Shown here in pieces: positions 48,356 through 56,960 of a DNA stretch of 64,000 bases. The stretch lies in contig CAMCKD010000001.1 of assembly GCA_945875335.1 (NCBI GenBank), positions 1 to 64,000 of the forward strand, in the 5' to 3' direction. The stretch is from an uncultured Clostridia bacterium (GTDB taxonomy: Bacteria; Bacillota; Clostridia; Oscillospirales; Oscillospiraceae). Position 1 is the first letter of the stretch; the number at the start of each line of letters is the position of its first letter. Under the pieces are notes generated by a model, which had not been told where the DNA came from, made no database searches, and saw nothing but the letters and a program-made list of their open reading frames with translations. Both the position numbers and the translations under genes were made by a program.

Positions 48356-50578
48356 TTACAGGTGCAGCACCCGATCCTTGATTTCCTGGGTGCGGCCCTG
48401 GTTCCAATACTGGGTGCCGATGTAGCCGCAGGTACGGCGGGCCACATTCATCTTGCTCTGATCTCGGTTGCCGCACTGGGGGCAGACCCAGACCAGCTTG
48501 TTGTCATCCTCCTGGATTTCAATCTCGCCATCATAGCCGCAGATCTGGCAGTAGTCGGACTTGGTGTTCAGCTCGGCATACATGATGTTGTCGTAGATGA
48601 ACTGCATCAGCTCCAATACGGCATCGATGTTCTGCTGCATGTTGGGAACTTCCACATAGCTGATGGCGCCGCCGGGAGACAGCTGCTGGAATTCCGCCTC
48701 AAAGCGGAGCTTGGTGAAGGCATCGATGGACTCTGCCACATGGACATGGTAGGAGTTGGTGATGTAGCTCTTGTCCGTGATGCCGGGAATGATGCCAAAC
48801 CGCTTTTGCAGGCACTTGGCGAATTTATAGGTGGTGGATTCCAGGGGGGTGCCATAGAGCGAATAGTCGATGTTCTCAGCGGTCTTCCACTCCAGGCACT
48901 TGTCGTTCATCTTCTGCATGACGGACAGGGCGAAGGGCTTTGCCTCGGCGTCGGTGTGAGACTTGCCGGTCATGTACTTGACGCACTCATACAGTCCAGC
49001 ATAGCCCAGGGAGATGGTGGAATAGCCGCCATAGAGCAGCTTGTCGATGGGCTCACCCTTGTCCAGGCGGGCCAAGGCACCGTACTGCCACAAAATGGGG
49101 GCGGCATCGGACAGGGTGCCCTTCAGCCGTTCGTGGCGGCACTGCAGCGCTGTGTGGCACAGCTCCAGCCGCTCTTCAAAGAGCTCCCAGAACTTCGTCA
49201 TATCCCTGCCGGAGGACAGCGCCACATCCACCAGGTTGATGGTGACCACGCCCTGGTTGAACCGGCCATAGTATTTGGGCTTGCCCGGCTCATAGTTCTT
49301 GGCTCTGGCCACATTGTCCCAGCCGTTGCCGGAGCGGTCGGGGGTCAGGAAGCTGCGGCAGCCCATGCAGGTGTAAACGTCGCCGTTGCCCGGGGTCTCG
49401 CCCTTGGAGAGCTTGTACTCCTTCATCTTCTTCTCGCTGATATAATCAGGCACCATCCGCTTGGCAGTGCACTGGGCAGCCAGCTTGGTCAGATACCAGT
49501 AAGGAGTCCCCTCCCGGACATTTTCCTCCTCCAGCACATAGATGAGCTTGGGGAAGGCGGGGGTGATCCACACACCCTTCTCGTTCTTCACGCCCTCATA
49601 ACGCTGGCGGAGGGTCTCTTCAATGATCATGGCCAGGTCTTTCTTTTCCTGCTCGTTTCTGGCCTCATTGAGATACATGAACACGGTGATGAAGGGGGCC
49701 TGGCCATTGGTGGTCATCAGGGTGACCACCTGGTACTGGATGGTCTGAACGCCTCTTCTGACCTCGTCCCGGAGCCGCTCCTCCACTACCTTGGAGATGG
49801 CTTCTTCGGAGGACTGGATGCCAAAGGTCTGCATCTCCTTTTCCACGCTCTTGCGAATCTTCTCCCGGCTGATCTGGACAAAGGGAGCCAGATGGGTCAG
49901 GGAAATGGACTGGCCGCCATACTGGTTGGAGGCCACCTGGGCAATGATCTGCGTGGCAATGTTGCAGGCGGTGGAGAAGGAATGAGGCTTCTCGATCAGA
50001 GTGCCGGAGATGACGGTGCCATTCTGGAGCATGTCGTCCAGGTTCACCAGGTCACAGTTGTGCATATGCTGGGCATAGTAATCGGAGTCATGGAAATGGA
50101 TGATGCCGCTTTCGTGGGCAGCCACGATCTCCGGGGGCAGCAGAATCCGATTGGTGATGTCCTTGGAAACCTCACCGGCCATATAGTCCCGCTGCACGGC
50201 ATTGATGGTGGGGTTTTTGTTGGCGTTTTCCTGCTTGACCTCCTCATTGTTGCACTCAATGAGGCTCAGAATACGGTCGTCCGTGGTGTTGGACTGGCGG
50301 AGCAGGCTGCGGGTGTAGCGATATGTAATATATTCCTTTGCGACTTCAAAGGCGCCGTGGGCCATGATGGACTTTTCCACCAAATCCTGGATCTCCTCCA
50401 CCGAGGGGCTGCGGCCCATTTCCTCACAGGCGACTTCCACATGCTCAGAGATTCGCCGAATCTGCAGCGGAGTCATGCGCACCTTTTCATCAGCGGCTTC
50501 ATTGGCCTTGGTAACGGCCATCACGATCTTATTGATGTCAAAAACGACTTCTGTGCCATTTCTCTTGATAATCTTCAT
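48356..50578 (-). CDS. nrdD: Anaerobic (class III) ribonucleoside-triphosphate reductase NrdD
   Basis: NrdD makes dNTPs without oxygen by a glycyl radical. The 740-aa product has an N-terminal ATP-cone (IIKRNGTEVVFDINKIVMAV), the catalytic barrel with DYMAGEVSKDIT and CMGCRSFL, a Zn site (CQIC...CPQC) and the glycyl-radical loop RRTCGYIG near the C terminus. ATG 50578 has a strong AGGAGG SD. The activase nrdG is not adjacent, so it must be elsewhere. The promoter carries two NrdR-like boxes. Confidence 0.97.
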   Translation of the reverse strand: MKIIKRNGTEVVFDINKIVMAVTKANEAADEKVRMTPLQIRRISEHVEVACEEMGRSPSVEEIQDLVEKSIMAHGAFEVAKEYITYRYTRSLLRQSNTTDDRILSLIECNNEEVKQENANKNPTINAVQRDYMAGEVSKDITNRILLPPEIVAAHESGIIHFHDSDYYAQHMHNCDLVNLDDMLQNGTVISGTLIEKPHSFSTACNIATQIIAQVASNQYGGQSISLTHLAPFVQISREKIRKSVEKEMQTFGIQSSEEAISKVVEERLRDEVRRGVQTIQYQVVTLMTTNGQAPFITVFMYLNEARNEQEKKDLAMIIEETLRQRYEGVKNEKGVWITPAFPKLIYVLEEENVREGTPYWYLTKLAAQCTAKRMVPDYISEKKMKEYKLSKGETPGNGDVYTCMGCRSFLTPDRSGNGWDNVARAKNYEPGKPKYYGRFNQGVVTINLVDVALSSGRDMTKFWELFEERLELCHTALQCRHERLKGTLSDAAPILWQYGALARLDKGEPIDKLLYGGYSTISLGYAGLYECVKYMTGKSHTDAEAKPFALSVMQKMNDKCLEWKTAENIDYSLYGTPLESTTYKFAKCLQKRFGIIPGITDKSYITNSYHVHVAESIDAFTKLRFEAEFQQLSPGGAISYVEVPNMQQNIDAVLELMQFIYDNIMYAELNTKSDYCQICGYDGEIEIQEDDNKLVWVCPQCGNRDQSKMNVARRTCGYIGTQYWNQGRTQEIKDRVLHL

Positions 50579-50628
50579 GTATGGTCCTCCTTTTGCCCGG
50601 GCGGGGTCTGACAGCCCGTGCATGACCT

Positions 50629-50656
50629 ATTATACTATATATTGTGGTTTTGTCAA
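50629..50656 (-). promoter_or_regulatory. Promoter of nrdD
   Basis: On the minus strand TTGACA (50651-50656), 16-nt spacer, TATAAT (50629-50634). The spacer is overlapped by a NrdR-like box. Confidence 0.8.
50632..50647 (-). promoter_or_regulatory. NrdR-like box, proximal
   Basis: CCACAATATATAGTAT on the minus strand. It resembles the 16-bp NrdR site (ACAC-rich left half, TTGTGT-like right half) and covers the promoter spacer and -10. Confidence 0.6.
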
Positions 50657-50663
50657 GAGATAA

Positions 50664-50679
50664 ACACAAAATATGGGAT
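50664..50679 (-). promoter_or_regulatory. NrdR-like box, distal
   Basis: ATCCCATATTTTGTGT on the minus strand, 16 bp from the proximal box (32 bp box to box). That is the usual spacing of NrdR tandem sites. The left half is a weak match. Confidence 0.55.
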
Positions 50680-50781
50680 TGAACGAAAAATAAGTAAAAA
50701 AGTATCAAATTACAGTGATTCAAAGCAGGCCGGGATAAATGAAGAAAGTTCCGTTTTATCCAATTGCTGCAAAAGAAACAA

Positions 50782-50810
50782 TTGAAAAATGTCGAAGAAT
50801 ATAGTACAAT
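50782..50810 (+). promoter_or_regulatory. Promoter of galM
   Basis: TTGAAA (50782-50787), 17-nt spacer, TACAAT (50805-50810). Confidence 0.7.
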
Positions 50811-50872
50811 TATAGGAAGCAGTCTTAACATAATTCTGACCGTTATTCCGAAAAAAATGAAAGGGGCTTTTT

Positions 50873-51889
50873 ATGAAAACATCTTTTGGCAAACTTCCCT
50901 CCGGTGAAGAGACTTTTTTGTATTCCATTTCCCGGTGCGGCATCACAGCCACGGTGAGTGATTTCGGTGCCACGCTGGTGAATGTATTCGTTCCCGATGC
51001 CGACGGCAACGTTGCAGACGTGGCCCTGGGCTACGATGACGCAGAGGGCTACCTGAACGGTACCTGCTTCCTGGGTGCCATTGTTGGACGCAGCGCCAAC
51101 AGAATCAAAGGCAGCGCTTTCTCCATTGACGGAAGAAGCTATTCCCTCACGCCCAATGAGAACAGCAACAATCTTCACTCCGGCCCGGATTTCTACCACA
51201 CCCGGATGTGGAAGGTAACCGATTATTCGGATTTCGCAATTTCCCTCCATCTGGACAGCCCCAACGGCGACCAGGGCTATCCCGGCAACGCCTCCATCGA
51301 TGTGACCTACAGTCTGGATGAAAAGGGCGGCCTGCACATTGCTTACGACGCCGTATCCGACCGTGACACCATTTTCAATCTGACCAACCACAGCTATTTC
51401 AATCTGGCCGGTCAGAACAACACCGCCGCCGCCATGGATCAGCTGCTGATGCTCCCCGCCAGAACCTTTGCCGTCGCCGATGCCGAAAGCGTCCCCACCG
51501 GGGAAATGCGCAGCGTAGAGGGTACCCCCATGGATTTCCGTACCCCCAAAGCAATCGGCAGAGACATCAACGAGGACTACGAGCCCCTGAATCTGCAGGG
51601 CGGCTATGACCACAATTTTGAGGTATTTTGCAATCCCTGCGCCGTGGTGTCCGACCCGGTCTCCGGCCGCATCATGGCTGTCTACACCGACCTGCCCGGT
51701 ATCCAGTTCTACGCCGGTAATTTCCTCAGCGGCAAGGGCAAGGGCGGCGTGGAATACGGAAAGCGCAGCGGCATCGCCCTGGAAACCCAGTATTATCCCG
51801 ATTCTATCCACCATCCCGAATGGGAGCAGCCCGTCACCAAGGCCGGAGAAAAATACCATACGGAAACAGTTTATCGGTTCTCCAACTGA
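50873..51889 (+). CDS. galM: Aldose 1-epimerase (mutarotase)
   Basis: It interconverts alpha and beta anomers of aldoses such as galactose and glucose. The 338-aa product has GAIVGRSANRIKGSAF, the active-site His in NLTNHSYFNLAG and the catalytic Glu in LETQYYPDSIHHPEW. It is a single gene with its own promoter and terminator; no other sugar gene is nearby, so the substrate is not given by context. Confidence 0.95.
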   Translation: MKTSFGKLPSGEETFLYSISRCGITATVSDFGATLVNVFVPDADGNVADVALGYDDAEGYLNGTCFLGAIVGRSANRIKGSAFSIDGRSYSLTPNENSNNLHSGPDFYHTRMWKVTDYSDFAISLHLDSPNGDQGYPGNASIDVTYSLDEKGGLHIAYDAVSDRDTIFNLTNHSYFNLAGQNNTAAAMDQLLMLPARTFAVADAESVPTGEMRSVEGTPMDFRTPKAIGRDINEDYEPLNLQGGYDHNFEVFCNPCAVVSDPVSGRIMAVYTDLPGIQFYAGNFLSGKGKGGVEYGKRSGIALETQYYPDSIHHPEWEQPVTKAGEKYHTETVYRFSN

Positions 51890-51914
51890 TCATTCCTCCT
51901 GCAAAAGATACACT

Positions 51915-51944
51915 AAAAAGCGTGGTTTTTGGCCACGCTTTTTT
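51915..51944 (+). terminator. Terminator of galM
   Basis: AAAAGCGTGG/CCACGC stem followed by TTTTTT. Confidence 0.9.
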
Positions 51945-51992
51945 CTTGAAGAGCGCAGGGGCAAAACGAAACAGGTATCTGTGCTGCATGGA

Positions 51993-52018
51993 ACTTTTCG
52001 GCCCCAGCACCATAAACT
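51993..52018 (+). promoter_or_regulatory. Possible sigma-K/E-type promoter
   Basis: AC (51993-51994), 16-nt spacer, CATAAACT (52011-52018), close to the sporulation sigma-K pattern AC-N16-CATAnnnTA. No sigma-A promoter was found before the Cys-rich gene. The match is short, so evidence is weak. Confidence 0.3.
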
Positions 52019-52069
52019 GTCTTATAAGCGGTTCCAGCTTATGCGAACATGTTTTCAGGAGGGATTCCC

Positions 52070-52903
52070 ATGTCAGACAAATGTCAGGACATCCTGCGCT
52101 GCGATCCAGAAGATCTGCGTCAGGCCATGTCGATTCACACCCGAAAAATCACGGATTCCTGCCGCGACAAGGATTGTATCGAGGATTTACCCGTATACCT
52201 CACTGCCGGCTCCCAAGCCCTGCTGAACAGCAGTGCGGGAACCAGAGTCCGATGCGCAGAGCTCATCAGCACATACATCGATGTGGAGCCGGTGGCCTTC
52301 GACCGGAACCACTACTGCATTGATGTGACCTTCTACTACCGGGTGATTGCGGACACCATCGTTGGCTCGGCGCGTCCGGCCACGCTGTATGGTCTGGCGG
52401 TTTTCACCAAGCGGGCAGTGCTCTGCGGCGAGGACAGCTGCGCCCACATCTACCGCAGTGACACCCGTCTCTACGGCCCCGACGGCATGACCAGAAGCTA
52501 TGCCAATCGGCCAACCGCAGTGGTAGAGGTGCTGGACCCCATGGTACTCAGCTCCCGGGTGCGGGATGCCGGAGACTGCACGGGTAAGGAGTCCGGGCAG
52601 ATTCAGGTGCCGGATGGGGTAAGAAGCATGTTTGACGAAGAGCTCAGCATCAGCCAGGACAGCAGAAGGCTCTATGTCACCCTGGGCCAGTTTTCCATCA
52701 TCCGGCTGGAACGGGATGCACAGCTGATCGTTCCCGTGATGGACTACAGCATCCCCACCAAGGAATGCTGCGACAATCCCGGCTGCACGGAGGACCCCTG
52801 CGAAATGTTCAGCCGAATCCCCTTCCCTGCCTCCCAGTTTACGCCCAAGGGCTGCGACTACAAAAAAGACGGTGTCCCCTGCCATCCGGGAGAGGACGGG
52901 TAA
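52070..52903 (+). CDS. Cys-rich conserved protein of unknown function (277 aa)
   Basis: I do not recognise a characterised domain. The soluble product starts MSDKCQDILRCDPEDLRQAM and has many Cys residues: C5, C11, CRDKDC early, C and DSC in the middle, and a cluster near the end (ECCDNPGCTEDPC). There is no signal peptide or membrane segment. The middle looks beta-rich (VEPVAFDRNHYCIDVTFYYRVI). A possible sporulation-type promoter lies upstream, so a spore-coat role is a guess. ATG 52070 has an AGGAGGG SD; the open frame begins at 52049. Confidence 0.82.
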   Translation: MSDKCQDILRCDPEDLRQAMSIHTRKITDSCRDKDCIEDLPVYLTAGSQALLNSSAGTRVRCAELISTYIDVEPVAFDRNHYCIDVTFYYRVIADTIVGSARPATLYGLAVFTKRAVLCGEDSCAHIYRSDTRLYGPDGMTRSYANRPTAVVEVLDPMVLSSRVRDAGDCTGKESGQIQVPDGVRSMFDEELSISQDSRRLYVTLGQFSIIRLERDAQLIVPVMDYSIPTKECCDNPGCTEDPCEMFSRIPFPASQFTPKGCDYKKDGVPCHPGEDG

Positions 52904-52914
52904 ATAAATGCGCT

Positions 52915-52944
52915 GGCCGCCCTGGATTCGGGGCGGCCAAAATT
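52915..52944. terminator. Terminator between Cys-rich gene and coiled-coil gene
   Basis: GGCCGCC/GGCGGCC stem followed by AAAATTTT, probably used from both sides. Confidence 0.7.
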
Positions 52945-52957
52945 TTCAGCGATATTG

Positions 52958-53464
52958 TTACATGTCCACATCCACATTGGGCACAGCTCTGCGCTGCTCC
53001 TGGGATTCGGTGACAGCAAGGAACTTCATCCGGGTATCCTGCACCTCGTGGAGGGCCTGGGAGATGGTCTCCTCGGTACGGCGCAGGGATTCCTCCATGT
53101 ATTCATTGCCGGCCTTGCGCAGCTGATTGATGCGCTCCTGGGTCTGGGCAACCAGCTCCTCACTGCGCTTTCTGGCCTCTTTATAGATTTCTTCCTTGGC
53201 CACCAGCTCGTTGGCCCGATCCTGAGCCTGACGCAGGATGCCCTCTGCCTCCCGGCGGGCCTGGCTGATCAGCTCATTGCGGGATTCCACAATGGTGCGG
53301 GACTGCTTGATCTCCGCGGGGAGCTGGGCAATGATCTCATCCAGCAGGTCGAGAACACGATCCCGCTCCAAAATGCATTTATCCGCAGCAAGAGGCATGG
53401 AACGTGCGTCCTGCACCATATCGTATAGTGTACCAATGATATCTTCTGTGCTGTTGTTGCTCAT
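52958..53464 (-). CDS. Coiled-coil (DivIVA/ATP synthase b-like) protein
   Basis: The 168-aa protein is largely one long charged coiled coil (about 60-150; SQARREAEGILRQAQDRANELVAKEEIYKEARKR in heptad pattern). A short N-terminal helix region precedes it (MSNNSTEDIIGTLYDMVQDA). No membrane segment is present. Similar proteins occur beside coaD and rsmD in Clostridia and are annotated variously. A role in cell shape or chromosome/cytoskeletal scaffolding is possible but not shown. It lies 54 nt after coaD on the same strand. Confidence 0.82.
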   Translation of the reverse strand: MSNNSTEDIIGTLYDMVQDARSMPLAADKCILERDRVLDLLDEIIAQLPAEIKQSRTIVESRNELISQARREAEGILRQAQDRANELVAKEEIYKEARKRSEELVAQTQERINQLRKAGNEYMEESLRRTEETISQALHEVQDTRMKFLAVTESQEQRRAVPNVDVDM

Positions 53465-53518
53465 TATGAATCCTCCAAATTCTTTATTTGCCTTGGGAAA
53501 TGCCGAAAAACAGATGTA

Positions 53519-54001
53519 TTACAGCTTCCCTAATTTCCTGCGAAAATCCGGTATTATTTCTTCCGGTAAAAAGTCGGACAGCTCCGCACCGTAGTTGCCC
53601 AGCTCCTTCACCATACTGGAGCTCAGGTACATATATTGGCTGTCGGCGGTGAGAAACATGGTATCCAATTCCGGGTTGATCTTCCGATTGACCAGAGCCA
53701 TCTGAAATTCGTTTTCAAAGTCCGAGCCGGCGCGAAGGCCCTTGACAATGACGCAGCTGCCCCTTCTTTTGGCATAGTCGGCCAAAAGCTCATTGGAGCA
53801 ATCTACCTCCACATTGGGCAGATCCAGAGTGACACGCCGGATGAGCTCTTCCCGCTCTTCCAGGGTAAACATGGGATTTTTGCCCGCATTCACCATGACG
53901 CAAACAATGAGCTTGTCAAAAATGTTGGCGGCACGGCGGATGATGTTCAGGTGTCCGCTGGTGATGGGATCAAAGCTGCCGGGATAAACTGCTGTTTTCA
54001 T
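53519..54001 (-). CDS. coaD: Phosphopantetheine adenylyltransferase
   Basis: CoaD makes dephospho-CoA from 4'-phosphopantetheine and ATP. The 160-aa product has YPGSFDPITSGHLNIIRRAA (HxGH-type), VKGLRAGSDFENEFQMALVNR and the end motif YMYLSSSMVKELGNYGAEL. It lies 18 nt after rsmD, a very common pair in Firmicutes. Confidence 0.97.
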   Translation of the reverse strand: MKTAVYPGSFDPITSGHLNIIRRAANIFDKLIVCVMVNAGKNPMFTLEEREELIRRVTLDLPNVEVDCSNELLADYAKRRGSCVIVKGLRAGSDFENEFQMALVNRKINPELDTMFLTADSQYMYLSSSMVKELGNYGAELSDFLPEEIIPDFRRKLGKL

Positions 54002-54019
54002 ATTATATCCAAATTATCC

Positions 54020-54562
54020 TTATCTTTTACGGTAGAGGGTCAGTATAATTTTGCCGTACTTATAATCCTTGGAGCGGGTATAGCCCTCAAATTCCCAAGG
54101 GAGCTCCTTGCCAAGAGGGCGTTCCGCAACTATTATACCACCGGATTGCAAAATGTCAATTTCCGTTATCCTTTTTATGGCATTTTCCAAAAAAACTTCC
54201 GCATAGGGCGGGTCAAGAAGAATGATTTGGAAGGTTTCTTTGCATCGATTCAGGTATTCCAGATAGTCGCTGTGCACCACGGACGCTTCCGATTCCAAAT
54301 GCGTCTTCTTCAAATTGGCTCCAATCAGCTGACAGGCCTCCCGCCTGGCATCCACAAATACCGCCTTTGAAGCACCCCTGCTCAGTGCCTCAATGCCAAG
54401 CTGACCGGTGCCGCCGAACAAATCCAGCACTCTTGCCCCGGGAAGCTCAAATTGGATGATGCTGAAAAGAGCCTCCTTTACCCGGTCGGTTGTGGGGCGG
54501 GTCAGCATCCCCTGGGGGGTGTTCAGCTGGATTCCCTTTGCTTTTCCTGCAATGACGCGCAT
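54020..54562 (-). CDS. rsmD: 16S rRNA (guanine966-N2)-methyltransferase RsmD
   Basis: The 180-aa SAM-dependent enzyme has MRVIAGKAKGIQLNTP, the SAM motif VLDLFGGTGQLGIEALSRGA and the catalytic DPPY in IILLDPPYAEVFLEN. It methylates G966 in 16S rRNA. It lies 27 nt after uvrC and 18 nt before coaD, so it is probably co-transcribed with both. Confidence 0.96.
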   Translation of the reverse strand: MRVIAGKAKGIQLNTPQGMLTRPTTDRVKEALFSIIQFELPGARVLDLFGGTGQLGIEALSRGASKAVFVDARREACQLIGANLKKTHLESEASVVHSDYLEYLNRCKETFQIILLDPPYAEVFLENAIKRITEIDILQSGGIIVAERPLGKELPWEFEGYTRSKDYKYGKIILTLYRKR

Positions 54563-54589
54563 GTGATGCTCCTTTCTGAATCAGCGGGT

Positions 54590-56410
54590 CTATTCTTCCG
54601 GTTCCTGGTGAAAATGCTGATACACCGCCATGGCCGCATCCTTTGGAAGATATCGCTCCAATTCCGGCAGTGTGGCCTGGCCGATGGACTTGATGGATTT
54701 GAACTGGCGAAGCAGCTCCTGCTTTCGTTTCGGCCCGATGCCGGGAATGCCGTCCAGCTCTGAGTAGCGCAGGCGCTTGCTGCGAAGCTGTCGATGGAAG
54801 GTGATGGCAAAGCGGTGCGTTTCCTCCTGGATGGTGCCCACCAGGGCGAAAATGGCCTGATTGGTGTCAATGGAGATCTCCTGCCCTTCGGTGGTGACCA
54901 GGGCCCGGGTGCGGTGGCGGTCATCCTTCACCATGCCAAACACCGGGAAGGACAGTTTAAGCTCGTCCAGCGCATTCTGGGCAACCTTGGCGTGGTTGAT
55001 GCCGCCGTCGATCAGCAGCAGGTCGGGTGCCGCATCAAAGCCCTTGTCCCCTGCTTTGTAGTGGGCAAAGCGGCGCTTCACCACCTGGTGCATGGAGGCA
55101 TAGTCATCCTGGTTGGATAGGCCTTCCAGCTTAAAGCGTTTATAGTCGCTTTTCTTCGGCTTTCCGTCCTGAAAAACCACCATGCTTGCAACGATATCCG
55201 TGCCGGAGATGTTGGAAATATCGAAGGATTCGATCCGCTTTGGAGTGGGGATATTCAGCATTTTTCCGAAGAGAACCAGAATTGCCTGATTCCGCTCTTC
55301 CTTGTCCGTGACCCGCTGAGCTTCCTCCAGGGCGTTTTTACAGGCCAGCTCCACCAAGCGAACGTTATCTCCCCGCTGGGGCACCCTGAGCTTGGAGCTC
55401 CTGCCGTACTGCTGTTCCATGAGCTGAGAGAACAGCTCCCCGTCCTCCAATTCAAAGGGCAGCAGCACATGCCTGGGCGCAAAGCCACGGCTGAGATAAA
55501 ACTGCTTCATCAGGCTGGAAACCGCTTCCTCCCGGTCATCGGGGGTGGGGAACACCTCGTATTCCTTGTCAAGCAAATTGCCGTTGCTGAAATGGAGCAC
55601 TGCAAAGCAGGCCTTCACTTCAGTCTGGCCGTAACCCACCACGTCCGTATCCGCCAGAGTCCCCGCCGTCACAAGCTGCTTTTGTCCCAGGGCCTCCACG
55701 GCGTTGAGTCTGTCCCGCAGGGAGGCCGCAAGCTCAAATTCCAGATTCTCGGCAGCATCCAGCATCTGCTTTTTGATCTGCTCTGCCACAGACTTGTAGT
55801 TGCCGGACAAAAGCTGTTTGGCCTGCTCCATGGATTGGCGGTATTCGGTGCAGGTTTTGGAAGGCTGGCACCACCCGGCGCACTGGTTCATATGGTAGTT
55901 CAGGCAGGGCCGCTCCTTCCCAATGTCCCGGGGAAACTCCTTGGAGCAGGTTGGCAGCTTCAGGGTATGCTGCACCGCCTCCATCACATCATGGGTCACC
56001 CCCCGGCTGCCGAAGGGGCCGTAGTATTGGGCGCCGTCATCGGCCAGCTTGCTGACCAGGGTGATTTTGGGATAGACCTCCTTCATATTCAGCCGGAGGT
56101 AGGGATAGCCCTTGTCATCCTTCAAAAGAATGTTGTACTTGGGCAGGTAGCGCTTGATGAGAGAGCATTCCAGCACCAGGGCCTCGAACTCACTGGCCGC
56201 TACAATCACATCAAAATGGTGGATTTTGCTCACCATCATCCGGGTCTTGGGGGTATGGGAGGCGGTATCCTGAAAATACTGACTGACCCGGTTTTTCAGC
56301 TTCTTTGCCTTCCCCACATAGATCACCTTGTCGGTTTTGTCCCTCATGATGTATACCCCCGGGGCATAGGGCAGGGAAAGCGCTTTCTCCTTCAATTCAT
56401 CAAAGGTCAT
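54590..56410 (-). CDS. uvrC: Excinuclease ABC subunit C
   Basis: UvrC cuts both sides of a DNA lesion in nucleotide excision repair. The 606-aa product has a GIY-YIG nuclease (PGVYIMRDKTDKVIYVGKAK), a Cys-rich central part (C...CVGWC-like), a UVR motif region, an RNase H-like nuclease domain (DLLLIDGGINHAKVA) and C-terminal HhH (IPGIGPKRKQELL). ATG 56410 has GGAG 7 nt upstream and is preferred to TTG 56416. Confidence 0.97.
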   Translation of the reverse strand: MTFDELKEKALSLPYAPGVYIMRDKTDKVIYVGKAKKLKNRVSQYFQDTASHTPKTRMMVSKIHHFDVIVAASEFEALVLECSLIKRYLPKYNILLKDDKGYPYLRLNMKEVYPKITLVSKLADDGAQYYGPFGSRGVTHDVMEAVQHTLKLPTCSKEFPRDIGKERPCLNYHMNQCAGWCQPSKTCTEYRQSMEQAKQLLSGNYKSVAEQIKKQMLDAAENLEFELAASLRDRLNAVEALGQKQLVTAGTLADTDVVGYGQTEVKACFAVLHFSNGNLLDKEYEVFPTPDDREEAVSSLMKQFYLSRGFAPRHVLLPFELEDGELFSQLMEQQYGRSSKLRVPQRGDNVRLVELACKNALEEAQRVTDKEERNQAILVLFGKMLNIPTPKRIESFDISNISGTDIVASMVVFQDGKPKKSDYKRFKLEGLSNQDDYASMHQVVKRRFAHYKAGDKGFDAAPDLLLIDGGINHAKVAQNALDELKLSFPVFGMVKDDRHRTRALVTTEGQEISIDTNQAIFALVGTIQEETHRFAITFHRQLRSKRLRYSELDGIPGIGPKRKQELLRQFKSIKSIGQATLPELERYLPKDAAMAVYQHFHQEPEE

Positions 56411-56421
56411 GTTCAAACTCC

Positions 56422-56463
56422 AAAAAAGAACCGCCCCATGCGGCCTTCGGCATTGAGGCGGTC
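56422..56463 (-). terminator. Terminator of the HPr-like gene
   Basis: CCGCC/GGCGG stem with a long loop followed by TTTTTT on the minus strand. Confidence 0.75.
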
Positions 56464-56531
56464 AATTGAGGGATGCTCTGGCACAGCGGGCCGGGTTTAC
56501 AGTCAGCCGCGCCAGAGATTCCTACGAAAAA

Positions 56532-56792
56532 TCAGTAAACATCCCGCTGGAGCAGCCCTTCCAGTGCATTCACGGCAGCTTCCTCATCGGAGCCGGCAGC
56601 GCTCAGGGTAACGGTGGTTCCCGTGATAATCCCCAGGGACATGATACCAAGCAGGCTCTTGGCATTCATCTTGCGGCTTTCGGACTCCAGCCAAATGCTG
56701 CTCTCGAATTCATTGGCCTTCTGCACGAAATAGGTAGCCTGTTTGTTATGCAGACCGGATTCACAGCGCACAACAACTTCTTTGTTGAACAT
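56532..56792 (-). CDS. HPr-family phosphocarrier protein, variant active site
   Basis: The 86-aa protein keeps the HPr fold and both key sites: His15 in SGLHNKQA and Ser46 in NAKSLLGIMSLGI. Two conserved residues around His15 differ, Lys17 for Arg and Gln18 for Pro. ATG 56792 (MFNKEVVV) places His at 15 and Ser at 46 exactly, and leaves 9 nt to AGGAG; ATG 56798 is a shorter-spaced alternative. HPr transfers phosphate from PEP in sugar uptake and, through Ser46-P, signals to CcpA in Firmicutes. It is a single-gene unit with its own promoter; ptsI is not adjacent. Confidence 0.9.
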   Translation of the reverse strand: MFNKEVVVRCESGLHNKQATYFVQKANEFESSIWLESESRKMNAKSLLGIMSLGIITGTTVTLSAAGSDEEAAVNALEGLLQRDVY

Positions 56793-56844
56793 ATCCATAC
56801 ACTCCTTTACACCGCGTCCGTTGGAACGGGGTGAATCTACCTAT

Positions 56845-56872
56845 ATAATACCATTTTTACCGAAAAAGTCAA
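56845..56872 (-). promoter_or_regulatory. Promoter of the HPr-like gene
   Basis: On the minus strand TTGACT (56867-56872), 16-nt spacer, TATTAT (56845-56850). Confidence 0.75.
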
Positions 56873-56887
56873 CCAATTTTCGGACGA

Positions 56888-56925
56888 GTTGCACAAAGCA
56901 TTCATTTTTTGTGCAACATTGCACA
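56888..56925. promoter_or_regulatory. Cluster of three TTGCACA half-sites
   Basis: TTGCACA occurs at 56889-56895 and 56919-56925 and in inverted form TGTGCAA at 56910-56916. The last two form the palindrome TGTGCAA-CA-TTGCACA. They lie upstream of the HPr-like -35, in the gap after mutS2. Confidence 0.5.
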
Positions 56926-56960
56926 TTTCTGCTTTTTTGAGCAAGATTGACCCGCATACT

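Noticed and set aside
48362..50611. A 749-codon open frame on the plus strand opposite nrdD.
   Set aside because: nrdD is unmistakable on the minus strand. The antisense frame has no family motif, no SD and a composition typical of the reverse of a GC-rich-third-position gene.
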